Shown piece after piece: positions 1 to 9,150 of a stretch of 64,000 nt of DNA. Both the position numbers and the translations under genes were made by a program. How positions within the stretch are numbered: the first letter of the stretch is position 1; each line of letters starts with the position of its first letter. The notes beneath the pieces are model-generated. The model did no database searches and had not been told where the DNA came from. It saw nothing but the letters and a program-made list of their open reading frames with translations. Origin of the DNA: Faecalibacterium sp. UBA1819 (GTDB lineage Bacteria; Bacillota; Clostridia; Oscillospirales; Ruminococcaceae). Location of the stretch: assembly GCA_002315015.1 (NCBI GenBank), contig DCEX01000029.1, positions 114,665-178,664 of the forward strand, given 5' to 3'.

Positions 1-105
1 GTTGTCCACATCCAAAATCAGGGCGGTAATACCGTTTTGTTTTAAGTATTCGGGGGTGATATATTCTACCCCACGGAAAATCGCAGTAGGCTGAAACAGC
101 GGCAT
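1..105 (-). CDS. yqeG: YqeG-family HAD phosphatase, N-terminal part only
   Basis: Thirty-five codons are visible before the window edge. The product begins MPLFQPTAIF and ends in ALILDVDN, which is the first half of the HAD nucleophile motif DxDNT of the YqeG group of HAD-IIIA phosphatases. An AAAGGAGGGC ribosome binding site at 111-121 supports the ATG at 103-105. In Firmicutes yqeG usually heads or joins an operon with yqeH, aroE and nadD; here it sits just downstream of rpsU on the same strand, separated by a terminator hairpin. The catalytic second half and everything after it lie outside the window, so family assignment rests on the N-terminal motif alone. Confidence 0.7.
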   Translation of the reverse strand, partial: MPLFQPTAIFRGVEYITPEYLKQNGITALILDVDN

Positions 106-142
106 ACAGCGCCCTCCTTTTTTGTGTATCGACAAACGAAAA

Positions 143-168
143 GCGGGCCTTTTAAAATAAAGGCCCGC
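143..168 (-). terminator. Rho-independent terminator after rpsU
   Basis: A perfect 10 bp stem (GCGGGCCTTT with AAAGGCCCGC) encloses a 6-base loop. On the minus strand it is followed by a T-rich tail. It lies 35 bases downstream of the rpsU stop and 38 bases before the next start, so it separates rpsU from yqeG. Confidence 0.8.
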
Positions 169-202
169 CGTGAGTACTTGCAGCGCAAGCACTGTCCGCA
201 AC

Positions 203-379
203 TTATTTATATTTCCGTTTGCGGGCAGCTTCAGACTTCTTTTTGCGTCTGACAGAGGGTTTCTCATAAGCTTCGCGCTTACGCACCTCAGCGAGCACAC
301 CGGCGCGCGCGGTAGAACGCTTAAAACGACGCAGTGCGCTTTCCAGCGACTCGCCCTCTTTTACTCGAATTTCCGACAT
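203..379 (-). CDS. rpsU: 30S ribosomal protein S21
   Basis: The 58-residue basic protein [20 protein letters not shown]...ARKRKYK has the normal length and sequence of bacterial S21, a late-assembling small-subunit protein near the anti-Shine-Dalgarno region of 16S rRNA. A longer reading begins at 400, but it would place the strong AGGGAGGG ribosome binding site inside the gene, so the ATG at 377-379 is the start. A good sigma-A promoter lies at 447-476 and a terminator at 143-168, so it is probably a monocistronic transcript. Confidence 0.95.
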   Translation of the reverse strand: MSEIRVKEGESLESALRRFKRSTARAGVLAEVRKREAYEKPSVRRKKKSEAARKRKYK

Positions 380-446
380 CTTTGTCCCTCCCTTGACCAC
401 TAGTCTAGGAAGTCCGTCCCGCTTACGCGGAAAACTGACTTTCTAC

Positions 447-476
447 ATTATACAATGCTACTATCCCGGCTGTCAA
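447..476 (-). promoter_or_regulatory. Sigma-A promoter of rpsU
   Basis: On the minus strand TTGACA (471-476) and TATAAT (447-452) are separated by 18 bases. They are consensus hexamers placed about 70 bases upstream of the rpsU start. Confidence 0.8.
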
Positions 477-528
477 GCATGATTCTTTGATTTTAACACG
501 GTTTTTCATGATTTCTTTTTTAAATTGC

Positions 529-566
529 AAAACAGCGCATAAAAATTTGCTTTTATGCGCTGTTTT
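529..566 (-). terminator. Terminator after leuS
   Basis: A perfect 16 bp stem (AAAACAGCGCATAAAA and its complement) has a 6-base loop and ends in TTTT on the minus strand. It begins 25 bases after the leuS stop. Confidence 0.85.
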
Positions 567-591
567 CACTCAAGCAATTTTGAAAAAGGAA

Positions 592-2997
592 TCAGCGAAC
601 CGCCAAATTCACCAATTTACCGGGCACAAAAATTTCCTTTACCAGGGTTTTGCCCTCCAGCAAAGCTGCTACGGCACTGTGCTCTTTTGCCAAACGCAAA
701 GCGTCCTCTTTGGAAATATCGGCGCTTACTTCCAGCTTCGCACGCACTTTACCATTCACCTGCACGACAAGCTCAACGGTTTTGTCCACACATTTTTCCG
801 GGTCGAATACCGGCCACTGGGTATGAGCAATCTGACCTTCAAAGCCCTGCTGCTGCCAAATTTCCTCGGTGATGTGCGGTGCAAACGGGTTGAGCAATGT
901 CACCAAGGTTTTCAGCTCGCCGCGGGTCACGCTCTTTTTATCATAAAATTCGTTGATGAGGCTCATCATGGCCGCAATAGCGGTGTTCAGCTTGAGCGCG
1001 TCAATGTCCTCCGTCACCTTTTTCATAGTGCGGTGCATCACGCCTTCCAGCTCTTTGGAATACTCCATGCTGTCTGTCAGCATTTCCTGCAAATTCCACA
1101 CGCGATCCAAAAAGCGCTTACAGCCCTTGACGGAAGCAGTGTTCCACGGTGCGGCCTTCTCAAAGTCACCGATGAACATTTCGTACAAACGCATGGTGTC
1201 TGCGCCAAACTCATTTACCACGTCATCCGGGTTCACGACATTGCCGCGGCTCTTGGACATTTTCTCGCCGTTCTCGCCCAAAATCATGCCGTGGCTGGTG
1301 CGCTTTTTGTACGGCTCACTAAACGGCACCACGCCGATATCGTACAGGAACTTATTCCAGAAGCGGCTGTACAGCAGGTGCAGCGTAGTGTGCTCCATGC
1401 CGCCGTTGTACCAGTCAATCGGGCCCCAGTACTTTGCAGCTTCGGGGCTGACAAGCGCCTCGCTGTTGTTCGGGTCCATATAACGCAGGAAATACCACGA
1501 AGAACCGGCCCACTGCGGCATGGTGTCGGTCTCGCGCTTTGCGGGGCCGCCGCAGCACGGACAAGTGGTGTTCACCCAATCGGTCAAACGTGCTAAGGGG
1601 CTTTCGCCGCCTTCGCCCGGCTCGAAATCGGTAATTTCCGGCAGACGCAGGGGAAGTTCTTCCTCGGAGAGCGGCTGCCAGCCGCATTTTTCACAGTAAA
1701 CCATGGGAATGGGCTCGCCCCAATAGCGCTGACGGCTGAACACCCAGTCTCGCAGCTTGAAATTGGTTTTCGGCGTACCCAAGCCTTTTTCCTCTAAGTA
1801 GGCAATAATGGCTTTCTTGGCTTCCTCCACACTCATGCCGTCCAAGAAACCGCTGTTGACCATCACGCCGGTGGCACAATCGGTGAAGGCTGCTTCTTCC
1901 ACATTGCCGCCTTTAACCACTTCAATGATGGGGCAGCCGAACTTCTTGGCAAACTCCCAGTCGCGCTCGTCGTGAGCAGGCACGGCCATAATAGCGCCGG
2001 TGCCGTAGCTGATCAAAACGTAATCGGAAAGGAAAATGGGAATTTCTTTTCCGTTCACGGGGTTCACAGCACGCACGCCTTCCAGCATCACGCCCGTTTT
2101 CTCCTTGGCCAGCTCGGTGCGCTCAAAGTCGCTCTTTTTGGCGGCTTGGTCCTGATAAGCACGCACCGCGTCTAAGTTACTGATTTTATCCGCCCATTTC
2201 TCAATGAACGGATGCTCCGGGCTCATTACCATGTACGTTGCACCAAACAGCGTGTCGGGGCGCGTGGTGTAGATGGTGAGGATATCACCCGCGGTTGTTT
2301 CAAAGTTTACTTCCGCACCGTGGCTTCTGCCAATCCAGTTTTTCTGCTGGGTGACGACGCGGTCAATAAAGTCCAGCCCGTCCAAATCGTCAATCAAACG
2401 GTCGGCATAAGCGGTAATTTTCAGCATCCACTGGCTTTTCACCTTGTGCACCACTTCGCTGCCGCAGCGCTCACAGGCGCCGTTCACCACTTCTTCGTTT
2501 GCCAGAACCACCTTGCAGCCGGTGCACCAGTTAACGCTCATCTCTTTTTTATAAGCCAAACCTTTTTTGTACAGCTGCAAGAAAATCCACTGCGTCCACT
2601 TGTAATAATTGGGGTCGGTGGTGTTCACCTCACGGTCCCAGTCGAACGACAGACCCAGCATTTTTAGCTGGTTTTTAAAGCGAGCCACATTATTTTTCGT
2701 GACAATTTCGGGATGAATGTGATTTTTCATCGCGTAGTTTTCCGTGGGCAGACCGAACGCATCCCAGCCCATGGGATACAGCACGTTATAGCCCTGCAAA
2801 CGTTTTTTGCGCGCGATGATATCCAGCGCGGTATACGGACGGGGGTGACCCACATGCAAGCCCTGTCCAGACGGATAAGGAAACTCTACCAGCGCGTAAT
2901 ATTTCGGCAGGGTATAGTCCTGCTTTGCCGCAAAGGTGTGTTCCTTTTCCCACACATCCTGCCATTTTTTCTCGATTGCTTTAAAATCGTACTTCAC
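592..2997 (-). CDS. leuS: Leucyl-tRNA synthetase
   Basis: The 801-residue class I aminoacyl-tRNA synthetase charges tRNA-Leu with leucine in the cytoplasm. The HIGH-type motif HVGH lies near residue 48 and KMSKS near residue 575. Between them are the zinc-binding CTGC...CERC pair and the CP1 editing domain ([14 protein letters not shown] region, then AVPAHDERD). The C-terminal anticodon-binding and leucine-specific regions are present, and the length matches the B. subtilis-type enzyme. The start is GTG at 2995-2997 with GGAG seven bases upstream. It follows rsfS by 60 bases, with a hairpin at 3025-3053 in the gap and no room for a T-box, so expression is probably driven from the rsfS side. 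Confidence 0.97.
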   Translation of the reverse strand: MKYDFKAIEKKWQDVWEKEHTFAAKQDYTLPKYYALVEFPYPSGQGLHVGHPRPYTALDIIARKKRLQGYNVLYPMGWDAFGLPTENYAMKNHIHPEIVTKNNVARFKNQLKMLGLSFDWDREVNTTDPNYYKWTQWIFLQLYKKGLAYKKEMSVNWCTGCKVVLANEEVVNGACERCGSEVVHKVKSQWMLKITAYADRLIDDLDGLDFIDRVVTQQKNWIGRSHGAEVNFETTAGDILTIYTTRPDTLFGATYMVMSPEHPFIEKWADKISNLDAVRAYQDQAAKKSDFERTELAKEKTGVMLEGVRAVNPVNGKEIPIFLSDYVLISYGTGAIMAVPAHDERDWEFAKKFGCPIIEVVKGGNVEEAAFTDCATGVMVNSGFLDGMSVEEAKKAIIAYLEEKGLGTPKTNFKLRDWVFSRQRYWGEPIPMVYCEKCGWQPLSEEELPLRLPEITDFEPGEGGESPLARLTDWVNTTCPCCGGPAKRETDTMPQWAGSSWYFLRYMDPNNSEALVSPEAAKYWGPIDWYNGGMEHTTLHLLYSRFWNKFLYDIGVVPFSEPYKKRTSHGMILGENGEKMSKSRGNVVNPDDVVNEFGADTMRLYEMFIGDFEKAAPWNTASVKGCKRFLDRVWNLQEMLTDSMEYSKELEGVMHRTMKKVTEDIDALKLNTAIAAMMSLINEFYDKKSVTRGELKTLVTLLNPFAPHITEEIWQQQGFEGQIAHTQWPVFDPEKCVDKTVELVVQVNGKVRAKLEVSADISKEDALRLAKEHSAVAALLEGKTLVKEIFVPGKLVNLAVR

Positions 2998-3024
2998 ACT
3001 CTCTCACTCCAACTTTTTTAAGAT

Positions 3025-3053
3025 AGCCGGTTTGCCTAGAAGGCGAACCGGCT
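3025..3053. other. Intercistronic hairpin between rsfS and leuS
   Basis: AGCCGGTT-x-GCC pairs with GGC-x-AACCGGCT around a 5-base loop. On the minus strand it is followed by an A-rich, not T-rich, stretch. It is therefore more likely an mRNA processing or stability element than a terminator. Confidence 0.5.
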
Positions 3054-3057
3054 GGAT

Positions 3058-3414
3058 TTATACGTCAAATTCCGGCGTTACATCCTCGCCGTCTGCCCAA
3101 AGGTGTTCCAAATCGTAAAAATCGCGTGCTTCGGGCGTAAACACATGCACAATGACACTGGCGTAATCCAAGATAAACCAGTTCTTGGTGTGAAAGCCTT
3201 CTGTCCGCAAAGGCAGTGTTTCAAAATTTTCCTTCATTTTGAACTCGACTTCTTCGGCAAGGCTTTTCACATGGGTGCTGGAAGTACCCGACGCAATCAC
3301 AAAATAATCGGCCATTACCGTCAGGTCATGCACACGCAAAACCTTCAAGCGGCTCGCCTTTTTATCGTCTAAAATTTTGGCAATCTCCATTGCCAACGCC
3401 TTTGGCTCCATCAT
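3058..3414 (-). CDS. rsfS: Ribosome silencing factor RsfS
   Basis: This 118-residue RsfS/Iojap protein (B. subtilis YqeL) binds ribosomal protein L14 on the 50S subunit and blocks subunit joining under nutrient limitation. The family core LRVHDLTVMADYFVIASGTS and the W-x-h-LDYASVIVHVF strand are intact. An open frame extends upstream to 3501, but AAAGGAG lies 5 to 8 bases before the paired ATGs at 3414 and 3411, so the start is placed there. It is tightly linked to the LCP gene upstream (22-base gap) and leuS downstream. This is the usual clostridial nadD-yqeK-LCP-rsfS-leuS order. Confidence 0.93.
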   Translation of the reverse strand: MMEPKALAMEIAKILDDKKASRLKVLRVHDLTVMADYFVIASGTSSTHVKSLAEEVEFKMKENFETLPLRTEGFHTKNWFILDYASVIVHVFTPEARDFYDLEHLWADGEDVTPEFDV

Positions 3415-3436
3415 AACAACTCCTTTTGAATCCTCA

Positions 3437-4969
3437 TTATGCTGCATTCGCCGTTGAAACGCTTTCGGGGGTCGGCTCGGGCTGTTGCTCCACCGTACCA
3501 TTATCAGCCACCTGCTTCATCTCACCGGGAACAACCGGCTCGGTAATGCCGTTCAAACCTGCGATATTCAGCATTTCCAAGCCTACCGGTGCTTCGGCCG
3601 GACGGAAATATTGGTTGAGGAAATCTGCCGTTTCCTGCGGGGCAATGAGCACCACCTGGCTGCTGCCGTAGTACGCACTCTGGTTGAGAATGCACGGCAG
3701 GGTCCCCATCAAAATATTTTCATTGGGCACTCCCATCACGCTGACGCCCAAAGCGGCACACTCAATCGGATTGATGTCTGTTTCAATATATTGCAGGAAG
3801 AACGGCATCAGCTTGACCATCTCCTGCCAAGACATCGTGCGCATATAGTTAAACAGCGCCGAATAAAAGATTTTTTGGTTATTCAAACGGTCGATATCGC
3901 CGCGGTTCATGCCCTCGGCCTTTCTGGCACGCAGGAAAAACTCCAAGTCGTAGCCTTTCAAATTGTGTACACCGGCCGGAAGCTGATAAGCGAGATTGCC
4001 GTTATCGTCATACTCCACGATGTCATACGGAATGTTCACGGGAATTCCCGTTCCGCCGCCGAAGACATCGACCATGCTGCGAAGGCTCTCCATGTCAATT
4101 GTAACCCAGTGATCCACCGGCAGCTGGAACACTTCGTTGAACACTTCTACAATATTCTGCACCTTATTATCCTTGTTGGGGCCATGCGCGTAAACGCCGT
4201 TGATTTTGCCCGTACCGCCGGTGTTAAAATTGTCGCCCATAAAGCTGTCACGCGGCACTTGCAGCATCTTAATGGTCTGTGCTTTTTTATCATATTGCAG
4301 ATACATAATCATATCTGCCTGCGGGTTTTCCTTGCTGCGCTGTACTTCCTCCGAATCGCTTTCGGTGTAGTCTAAGCCCAACACAAGAATATTCATTTGA
4401 TCTTCCGTCAATTCGGGCGGCGTTTCCACCGCCAAATTGTTTACCACACTTTCATTTCCCGCATTCAGCATCGTAGAAACATACAGGTAAAGGCCGCCCA
4501 ATCCCAGCAAAACAACCCCCAGCATCAAGCTTAAAATAATAGCGAGCACCTTAATGGCGGATACCTTTTTCTTAGGTGCAGGTTTTCTGCCCGCATAACC
4601 ACCCGCCGACGGGCGCTGCGCAGCTGAAGCCGGCACAGCATTTTGCATACGCTCAGAAGCATTATAAGTGCGATTTCCCGCCGATGCACTCGAAGGGCTT
4701 GCAGGATAGCTTCCCGGTGTGCGATTTCCGTTTGCGCGGTATAAGCTGCTTTGCATTCCCTGCACAGCGGCACCGTTGGGCCGTCTTGTGCTTGCCGTAT
4801 ATAAACTGCTGCTTGCCCTTTGCTGCGGCGGTCTTTGCGTTGTTTGCGGCCTTGCCGCATACGTTGATTGACCGGCGCGCTGCGCGGGCCTCGGCATACT
4901 TCCTCGGGGTGCTGATGCCGCACGCTTTGCGCGGGAAACATCAATGCTTCGGGAATGGGGTGTTCTCAA
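3437..4969 (-). CDS. LCP (LytR-CpsA-Psr) family cell-wall ligase, copy 1
   Basis: LCP enzymes transfer undecaprenyl-phosphate-linked glycopolymers (teichoic acid or capsule) to peptidoglycan. This protein has a roughly 135-residue low-complexity cytoplasmic N-terminus rich in Ala, Ser, Arg and Gln, one membrane segment (about residues 138-165), then the extracellular LCP domain with the conserved NILVLGLDYTESDSEE strand, the arginine-rich region QVPRDSF and FFLRARKAEGMNRGDIDR. The start is TTG at 4967-4969, because AAAGGAGG lies 8 bases before it; a longer frame begins at 5005. It is followed by rsfS and preceded by a second LCP gene. Both copies share an N-terminal motif (R-[SN]-I-D-[VI]-S-R-A-K-R). 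The ligated polymer cannot be told from sequence. Confidence 0.9.
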   Translation of the reverse strand: MRTPHSRSIDVSRAKRAASAPRGSMPRPAQRAGQSTYAARPQTTQRPPQQRASSSLYTASTRRPNGAAVQGMQSSLYRANGNRTPGSYPASPSSASAGNRTYNASERMQNAVPASAAQRPSAGGYAGRKPAPKKKVSAIKVLAIILSLMLGVVLLGLGGLYLYVSTMLNAGNESVVNNLAVETPPELTEDQMNILVLGLDYTESDSEEVQRSKENPQADMIMYLQYDKKAQTIKMLQVPRDSFMGDNFNTGGTGKINGVYAHGPNKDNKVQNIVEVFNEVFQLPVDHWVTIDMESLRSMVDVFGGGTGIPVNIPYDIVEYDDNGNLAYQLPAGVHNLKGYDLEFFLRARKAEGMNRGDIDRLNNQKIFYSALFNYMRTMSWQEMVKLMPFFLQYIETDINPIECAALGVSVMGVPNENILMGTLPCILNQSAYYGSSQVVLIAPQETADFLNQYFRPAEAPVGLEMLNIAGLNGITEPVVPGEMKQVADNGTVEQQPEPTPESVSTANAA

Positions 4970-5061
4970 ATTGCGACGCCTCCTTTTAAGCGGCTGTTTG
5001 TCCAAGGCAGCAGCTCAGGAAAGCTGACGCTGCACGGTCTTTTTCTGCTGATCGGTTGTCT

Positions 5062-6930
5062 TTAAGCCGCTTGCTGCGTAGTATCCTGCACCGCTGTTGA
5101 CTGCGACGTGCTTTGTGCAGGCTGTGTAGCTGCTTGATTGTCAATGGTTTGCGCCCCTTCTTCCACCATGCCGTCTGCCGTCACATGGCTCATGGTTCCC
5201 TCGCTGACGCCGCCCCACTGCGACGGATCGCCATAGGTGGGAATATTGAGCAAGGAAGCGTCCACAGGCGCATCCGGCGCACGGAAATAACGGTTGAGGA
5301 AATCGGCTGTTTCCTGAACGGGCAAAATGGTAATGTCATTGCCCGGAGAATAAGTTACCTGGGTACCGTATACCGGCAAACGCCCCATGACAATATTTTC
5401 ATCGGGAATGCCCCCGGACAAGAACTGAAGGCCGAGCGCAATACAGGTATCCATGGGCATATTGGTGCTGATATACTTCACGCATACCGGCATAATTTTA
5501 ATCATTTCCGCAACGCTCATGGTACGGACATATTTAAACAGTGCTGAATAGAAATACTTTTGGTTTTCCAGTCGGTCATAGTCACTGCGTTCCATGCCCG
5601 GGCCTTTGCGGCACCGCAGGAAAAACTCCAGCGCATCGCCGTTCAAGGTTTGCCAGCCCTGCTCCAAATAGCTGCCGTCATAACTCAGCGTTTTGGGAAC
5701 ATAGACTTCCAAACCGGCGCCGCCGCCGAAGGTATCGACAAACTCCGTCAATGCCTCCATCTTTATGGTAATATAATAGTCCACAGGAAGCTTGAACATG
5801 TCATAAATTACATCTGCTAAGTTCTGAACTTTATTCACGCTGTCCGAACCAAAGGAATAAAGCGCATTGATTTTTGCCGAGTTTGCCGTCTGTTCCGGGC
5901 GGGAAACAAAAATATCGCGCGGAATTTGCAGCATCTTCAGCGTCTGCGCGTCCTTGTCGAACTGGCAATAAAGAATCATGTCGGTGAGCATTGTATTCTC
6001 GTTGCGCTCGACGGCATCTTCCTCCATGTAGTCCATGCCGAGCACCAAAAAGTTAATTTGGCTCTCCGCAAGCTCGGGCGGTGTCATAGTTTCGGTGCGC
6101 GTCAGCTCACCGCCTTCGCCTTTTGTCTGGAACATCTGCGACAGATACAAATAAAGGCCGCCGACCACAAACACAACCACAGCCAGCATAGCCGCCAAAA
6201 CGGAAAAAACCACCTTTTTTACATTCGGTTTTTTTGCCTTTTTTGTCTGCTGTGCCTTCTGTTGGCTGGCAAGGCGCGAAAGGGCCTCTGATTCGGTCTG
6301 CCACCCGGCGGATGATTGCGCGGGTGCTCGGCGCTGTGCAGCAGCCATCTGCTGCGTTTGCGTCAATTGCTGGGTCTGTGAGGCCTGCTGCGGCATTCCC
6401 GCAGCGGTGTGAGCTGTATGAGCGGTATGAGCCGTATTGCCTGCTGCCCCGGGCTGCTGAGGCCTACGCCGCATAATATCCTGCACCGGAATATCAAACG
6501 CGGCCGTCTCCACGTTTGCCGCGGGCGGATTGACGCGCGGCATTCCGGCGGCATCCGTAGCGCCCTGTGCAGCAGGCCGCGCACTTTGCGGGCTGCGAGC
6601 AATGTTTTGCCCCGTTGTTTCCGGCTGAGCGGATGCCATAGCAGGTACGGCAGGCTGCTCAAGCGGGCGCTCTTTGGGTATGGCAATCGAGTCGGAAGTG
6701 TTTTCGCGGAACAAGTCGTAGCGAATCACTTCTCCGGTTGCGCCACGCATCATCGCTTGCTGCTGCAAGGCCTGGCGGCGAAGCTCGATGGTTCTCTGCT
6801 GCTCTTCCGAGGCCATGCGCTGTTTTTGTGCCTGTGCGGCACGCTGCGCACGGCGCAGAGCGGCAAGCTCCGGCACCTCATGACGTTTCGCGCGTGAAAT
6901 ATCAATATTTCGAGGCGCTCTCGGGCTCAT
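5062..6930 (-). CDS. LCP (LytR-CpsA-Psr) family cell-wall ligase, copy 2
   Basis: This 622-residue paralogue of the next gene has the same layout with a longer cytoplasmic tail. The N-terminal 230 residues are Gln/Ala-rich and include a short TAH repeat. One membrane segment follows (about residues 235-265), then the LCP domain with INFLVLGMDYMEED, QIPRDIF and FFLRCRKGPGMERSDYDR. The C-terminus is Gln/Thr-rich. The chosen ATG at 6928-6930 follows a G-rich ribosome binding site (GGGGGGAT); the ORF can be extended five codons. The start overlaps the end of nadD-yqeK by 29 bases, so the two are cotranscribed. Divergence outside the LCP core suggests an old duplication with separate specificities. 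Confidence 0.88.
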   Translation of the reverse strand: MSPRAPRNIDISRAKRHEVPELAALRRAQRAAQAQKQRMASEEQQRTIELRRQALQQQAMMRGATGEVIRYDLFRENTSDSIAIPKERPLEQPAVPAMASAQPETTGQNIARSPQSARPAAQGATDAAGMPRVNPPAANVETAAFDIPVQDIMRRRPQQPGAAGNTAHTAHTAHTAAGMPQQASQTQQLTQTQQMAAAQRRAPAQSSAGWQTESEALSRLASQQKAQQTKKAKKPNVKKVVFSVLAAMLAVVVFVVGGLYLYLSQMFQTKGEGGELTRTETMTPPELAESQINFLVLGMDYMEEDAVERNENTMLTDMILYCQFDKDAQTLKMLQIPRDIFVSRPEQTANSAKINALYSFGSDSVNKVQNLADVIYDMFKLPVDYYITIKMEALTEFVDTFGGGAGLEVYVPKTLSYDGSYLEQGWQTLNGDALEFFLRCRKGPGMERSDYDRLENQKYFYSALFKYVRTMSVAEMIKIMPVCVKYISTNMPMDTCIALGLQFLSGGIPDENIVMGRLPVYGTQVTYSPGNDITILPVQETADFLNRYFRAPDAPVDASLLNIPTYGDPSQWGGVSEGTMSHVTADGMVEEGAQTIDNQAATQPAQSTSQSTAVQDTTQQAA

Positions 6931-8125
6931 GACAAATCCCCCCATACAATTGCTTTTTCATATCCTTGTATGCCAGCAGGCTTTGCTCATCCACCGGTCG
7001 ATTGCACTGCAAAAGCCATTCAATCGACATTCCCAAACCGCAAAAATAGCCGTCGTCTAAATTTTCCATCACTTTTTGACGTAAAAAGGCCACTTGTGGA
7101 TAGCTTCTTTCTTCGCTGACCATATCGGCCATATAAATAATTTTGTCAAGCTTTGTCATACCCGGTTTTCCGGCGGTATGATTCGCAATGGCAGACAAAA
7201 TTTCGGCATCGTCTACGCCGTAATCCCGCTGAGCCAACACAGCTGCCGCGCCGCCGTGCCAAATCACCGACGCACGCGAAGCCGCATAATTGCTAATTAT
7301 ATCATTTCCTTTTAAAATCTGCAACAGAGATTCACTTGGCATCTCTTTGGCAATGTCATGCAAAAGCGCGGCAAGCGCGGCTTTTTGAGGGTCCACACCG
7401 TTTTTTTCAGCCAGCTTTACCGCCATTTTTTCCACATTCAGCGTATGCTGAAAGCGCTTTTTGCTCAGCGTTCGCTGGGCCAGCTCGCGCGCGTCCTTCA
7501 GTGAAATCATGCACAACCTCTTTTCTTTTTGATACAATCCATGCGCTGCAATATAGCTTTGCACTTCTCCGGGCAGATAACAGGAAACGTCTTGTCCGCC
7601 GTACAGCCTTTCTCTCAGCTGGGCGCTGGAAAGCTCAATCGGCGGCGCATCCACTAAAATCACCTGCGCCCCTTCGCTTTGAAGCACCTGTGCCATATGC
7701 ATCAGCTCTGCACTGTCGCCGTCTTTTCTGCTTTGGACCACCAGCGTGGCCATGCGCAGAATTTCGCGGTAATCTTTCCAAGTTTGAAAGCTTAAAAGCA
7801 TATCGCTGCCCAGCGCCAAATAAATCTCCGCGTCGGGAAAGCGCGCGCAAAACGTGCGTAAAGTGTCCACAGTATAGCTTTTTCCCGCGCGGCGAATTTC
7901 GGTGTCGTCCACTGTAACGTGCTGCGCCACGGACAAAAAGCAGCGGCACATTGCAAGGCGGTGTTCCGGGGCCGTTGCGCTGGCCGCTTTGTGGGGCGGC
8001 AGCCCGGCCGGCTCGATGAAAACCTGTGCCGGGTGCAGCTCTTTTACCGCCGCCCTCAGCAGGTTCATATGTCCGTTATGGGGCGGGTCAAACGTTCCCC
8101 CATACAAAAGTATCCGCTGCTTCAT
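6902..8125 (-). CDS. nadD: Fused nicotinate-nucleotide adenylyltransferase and YqeK HD-domain Ap4A hydrolase
   Basis: One uninterrupted 407-residue frame joins two normally separate enzymes. Residues 1 to about 200 are NadD, which makes nicotinic acid adenine dinucleotide from NaMN and ATP. It starts LLYGGTFDPPHNGHM (nucleotidyltransferase GxFDPxHxGH) and has SYTVDTLR further on. From about residue 207 (ISLKDARELAQ) the protein is YqeK-like, with HTLNVEKMA, LLHDIAKE and IANHTAGKPGM metal-binding HD motifs. YqeK is known to hydrolyse diadenosine tetraphosphate symmetrically. In B. subtilis the genes are adjacent; here they are fused in frame. The start overlaps the yhbY stop by four bases (ATGA). 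Confidence 0.93.
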   Translation of the reverse strand: MKQRILLYGGTFDPPHNGHMNLLRAAVKELHPAQVFIEPAGLPPHKAASATAPEHRLAMCRCFLSVAQHVTVDDTEIRRAGKSYTVDTLRTFCARFPDAEIYLALGSDMLLSFQTWKDYREILRMATLVVQSRKDGDSAELMHMAQVLQSEGAQVILVDAPPIELSSAQLRERLYGGQDVSCYLPGEVQSYIAAHGLYQKEKRLCMISLKDARELAQRTLSKKRFQHTLNVEKMAVKLAEKNGVDPQKAALAALLHDIAKEMPSESLLQILKGNDIISNYAASRASVIWHGGAAAVLAQRDYGVDDAEILSAIANHTAGKPGMTKLDKIIYMADMVSEERSYPQVAFLRQKVMENLDDGYFCGLGMSIEWLLQCNRPVDEQSLLAYKDMKKQLYGGICHEPESASKY

Positions 8126-8421
8126 TTGCGCAAAAGGTCGGCATATTTGCTGTCTTTTTTCTTTTGCAGATACAGCACAAATTTGGAGCCGATTACCTGA
8201 ACACAGTCAGCGCCCGTTTTTTCCGCCAAGATTTCGGCGGCCTCTCGGGGACTGTACGGGCTGTTTTCCAATACGCGCATTTTAATCAGTTCACGCGCGG
8301 CCAAACATTCAGCAGTGCTTTTGACAAGCGCCTCGTCGATTTCTCCTTTTCCTACTTGAAATACGACATCCAAGCTTTGGGCATGTTTGCGCAAAACAGC
8401 GCGCTGTTTACTCGTTAACAT
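8122..8421 (-). CDS. yhbY: YhbY/CRM-domain RNA-binding protein
   Basis: The 99-residue CRM (CRS1-YhbY) protein associates with pre-50S ribosomal particles. The start LTSKQRAVLRKHAQSLDVVFQVGK and the GxxG-like loop near IGSKFVLY are typical, and the length is that of the family. It overlaps rdgB upstream by 14 bases and nadD downstream by 4 bases, so it belongs to the same transcript, as in Bacillus yqeI. Confidence 0.92.
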   Translation of the reverse strand: MLTSKQRAVLRKHAQSLDVVFQVGKGEIDEALVKSTAECLAARELIKMRVLENSPYSPREAAEILAEKTGADCVQVIGSKFVLYLQKKKDSKYADLLRK

Positions 8422-9064
8422 TCGTTTGCTCCTTCTGGTTTGTTTTCTGATTCAGCAAGTTCGGCAGCTCCTGCTCCATTTTCATCAGAGCTGCACCGCG
8501 GTGGCTGATGGCATCCTTTTGCTGTGCCGTCAGCTGCGCATAAGTGAACTGTTCTTTATTTTCCAAGTCTTTTCCGACAAAAACCGGAATAAACAGCGGG
8601 TCGTAGCCAAAGCCGTTTATTCCTTGGGGCTCAAAAGCGATGCTGCCGGGGCATTCCCCCTCCCAAACCGCTTCGGTTCCGTCGGGAAACACCACGCAAA
8701 TGGCGCTGACAAAACGTGCGCCGCGCTGCGCTTTGGGAACACTTTGCATCTCTTGCAGCAGTTTATCATTATTGGCATCATCATCGCCGTGATGGCCGCA
8801 AAAACGCGCCGAGTACACGCCCGGTGCACCGTTTAAGGCGTTCACGCAAAGGCCGGAATCATCGGCAATCGCAGCTTTTCCGCTGGCATTTGCAATAGCC
8901 CTTGCCTTGATGGCGGCATTCTCGGCAAATGTGGTGCCGGTCTCCTCCGGCTCCAGTGCAATTCCCGCCTCCTTTTGAGAGAGGACGGTATGTCCCATTC
9001 GGCCTAAAATGCGCCGCATTTCTTCCAGCTTATGTGCGTTGTTTGTGGCTGCAATCCATTCCAT
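8408..9064 (-). CDS. rdgB: XTP/dITP diphosphatase (non-canonical purine NTP pyrophosphatase)
   Basis: The 218-residue HAM1/RdgB house-cleaning enzyme hydrolyses dITP and XTP to monophosphates. It begins MEWIAATNNAHKLEEMRRIL (the family ATxNxxKxxE motif) and carries AIADDSGLCVNALNGAPGVYSARF and GFGYDPLF. The listed frame can extend to 9145, but GAGGGATCGAA before the ATG at 9062-9064 and the conserved first strand fix the start. The C-terminus overlaps the yhbY start. Confidence 0.95.
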   Translation of the reverse strand: MEWIAATNNAHKLEEMRRILGRMGHTVLSQKEAGIALEPEETGTTFAENAAIKARAIANASGKAAIADDSGLCVNALNGAPGVYSARFCGHHGDDDANNDKLLQEMQSVPKAQRGARFVSAICVVFPDGTEAVWEGECPGSIAFEPQGINGFGYDPLFIPVFVGKDLENKEQFTYAQLTAQQKDAISHRGAALMKMEQELPNLLNQKTNQKEQTNVNE

Positions 9065-9150
9065 TTCGATCCCTCGCTGTACTATGATACTATACAAATG
9101 TGAAAATTTCATCATAAAAGCGCTTGTGCGCGCCATCCGTGTCATTCCGG

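Noticed and set aside
487..1596. Plus-strand open frame of 369 codons antisense to leuS
   Set aside because: It covers the leuS terminator and the C-terminal leuS coding region and shows no family features.
2998..3057. T-box riboswitch before leuS, and likewise before cysS
   Set aside because: The gaps of about 60-70 bases are far too short for a T-box and lack the conserved box sequence.
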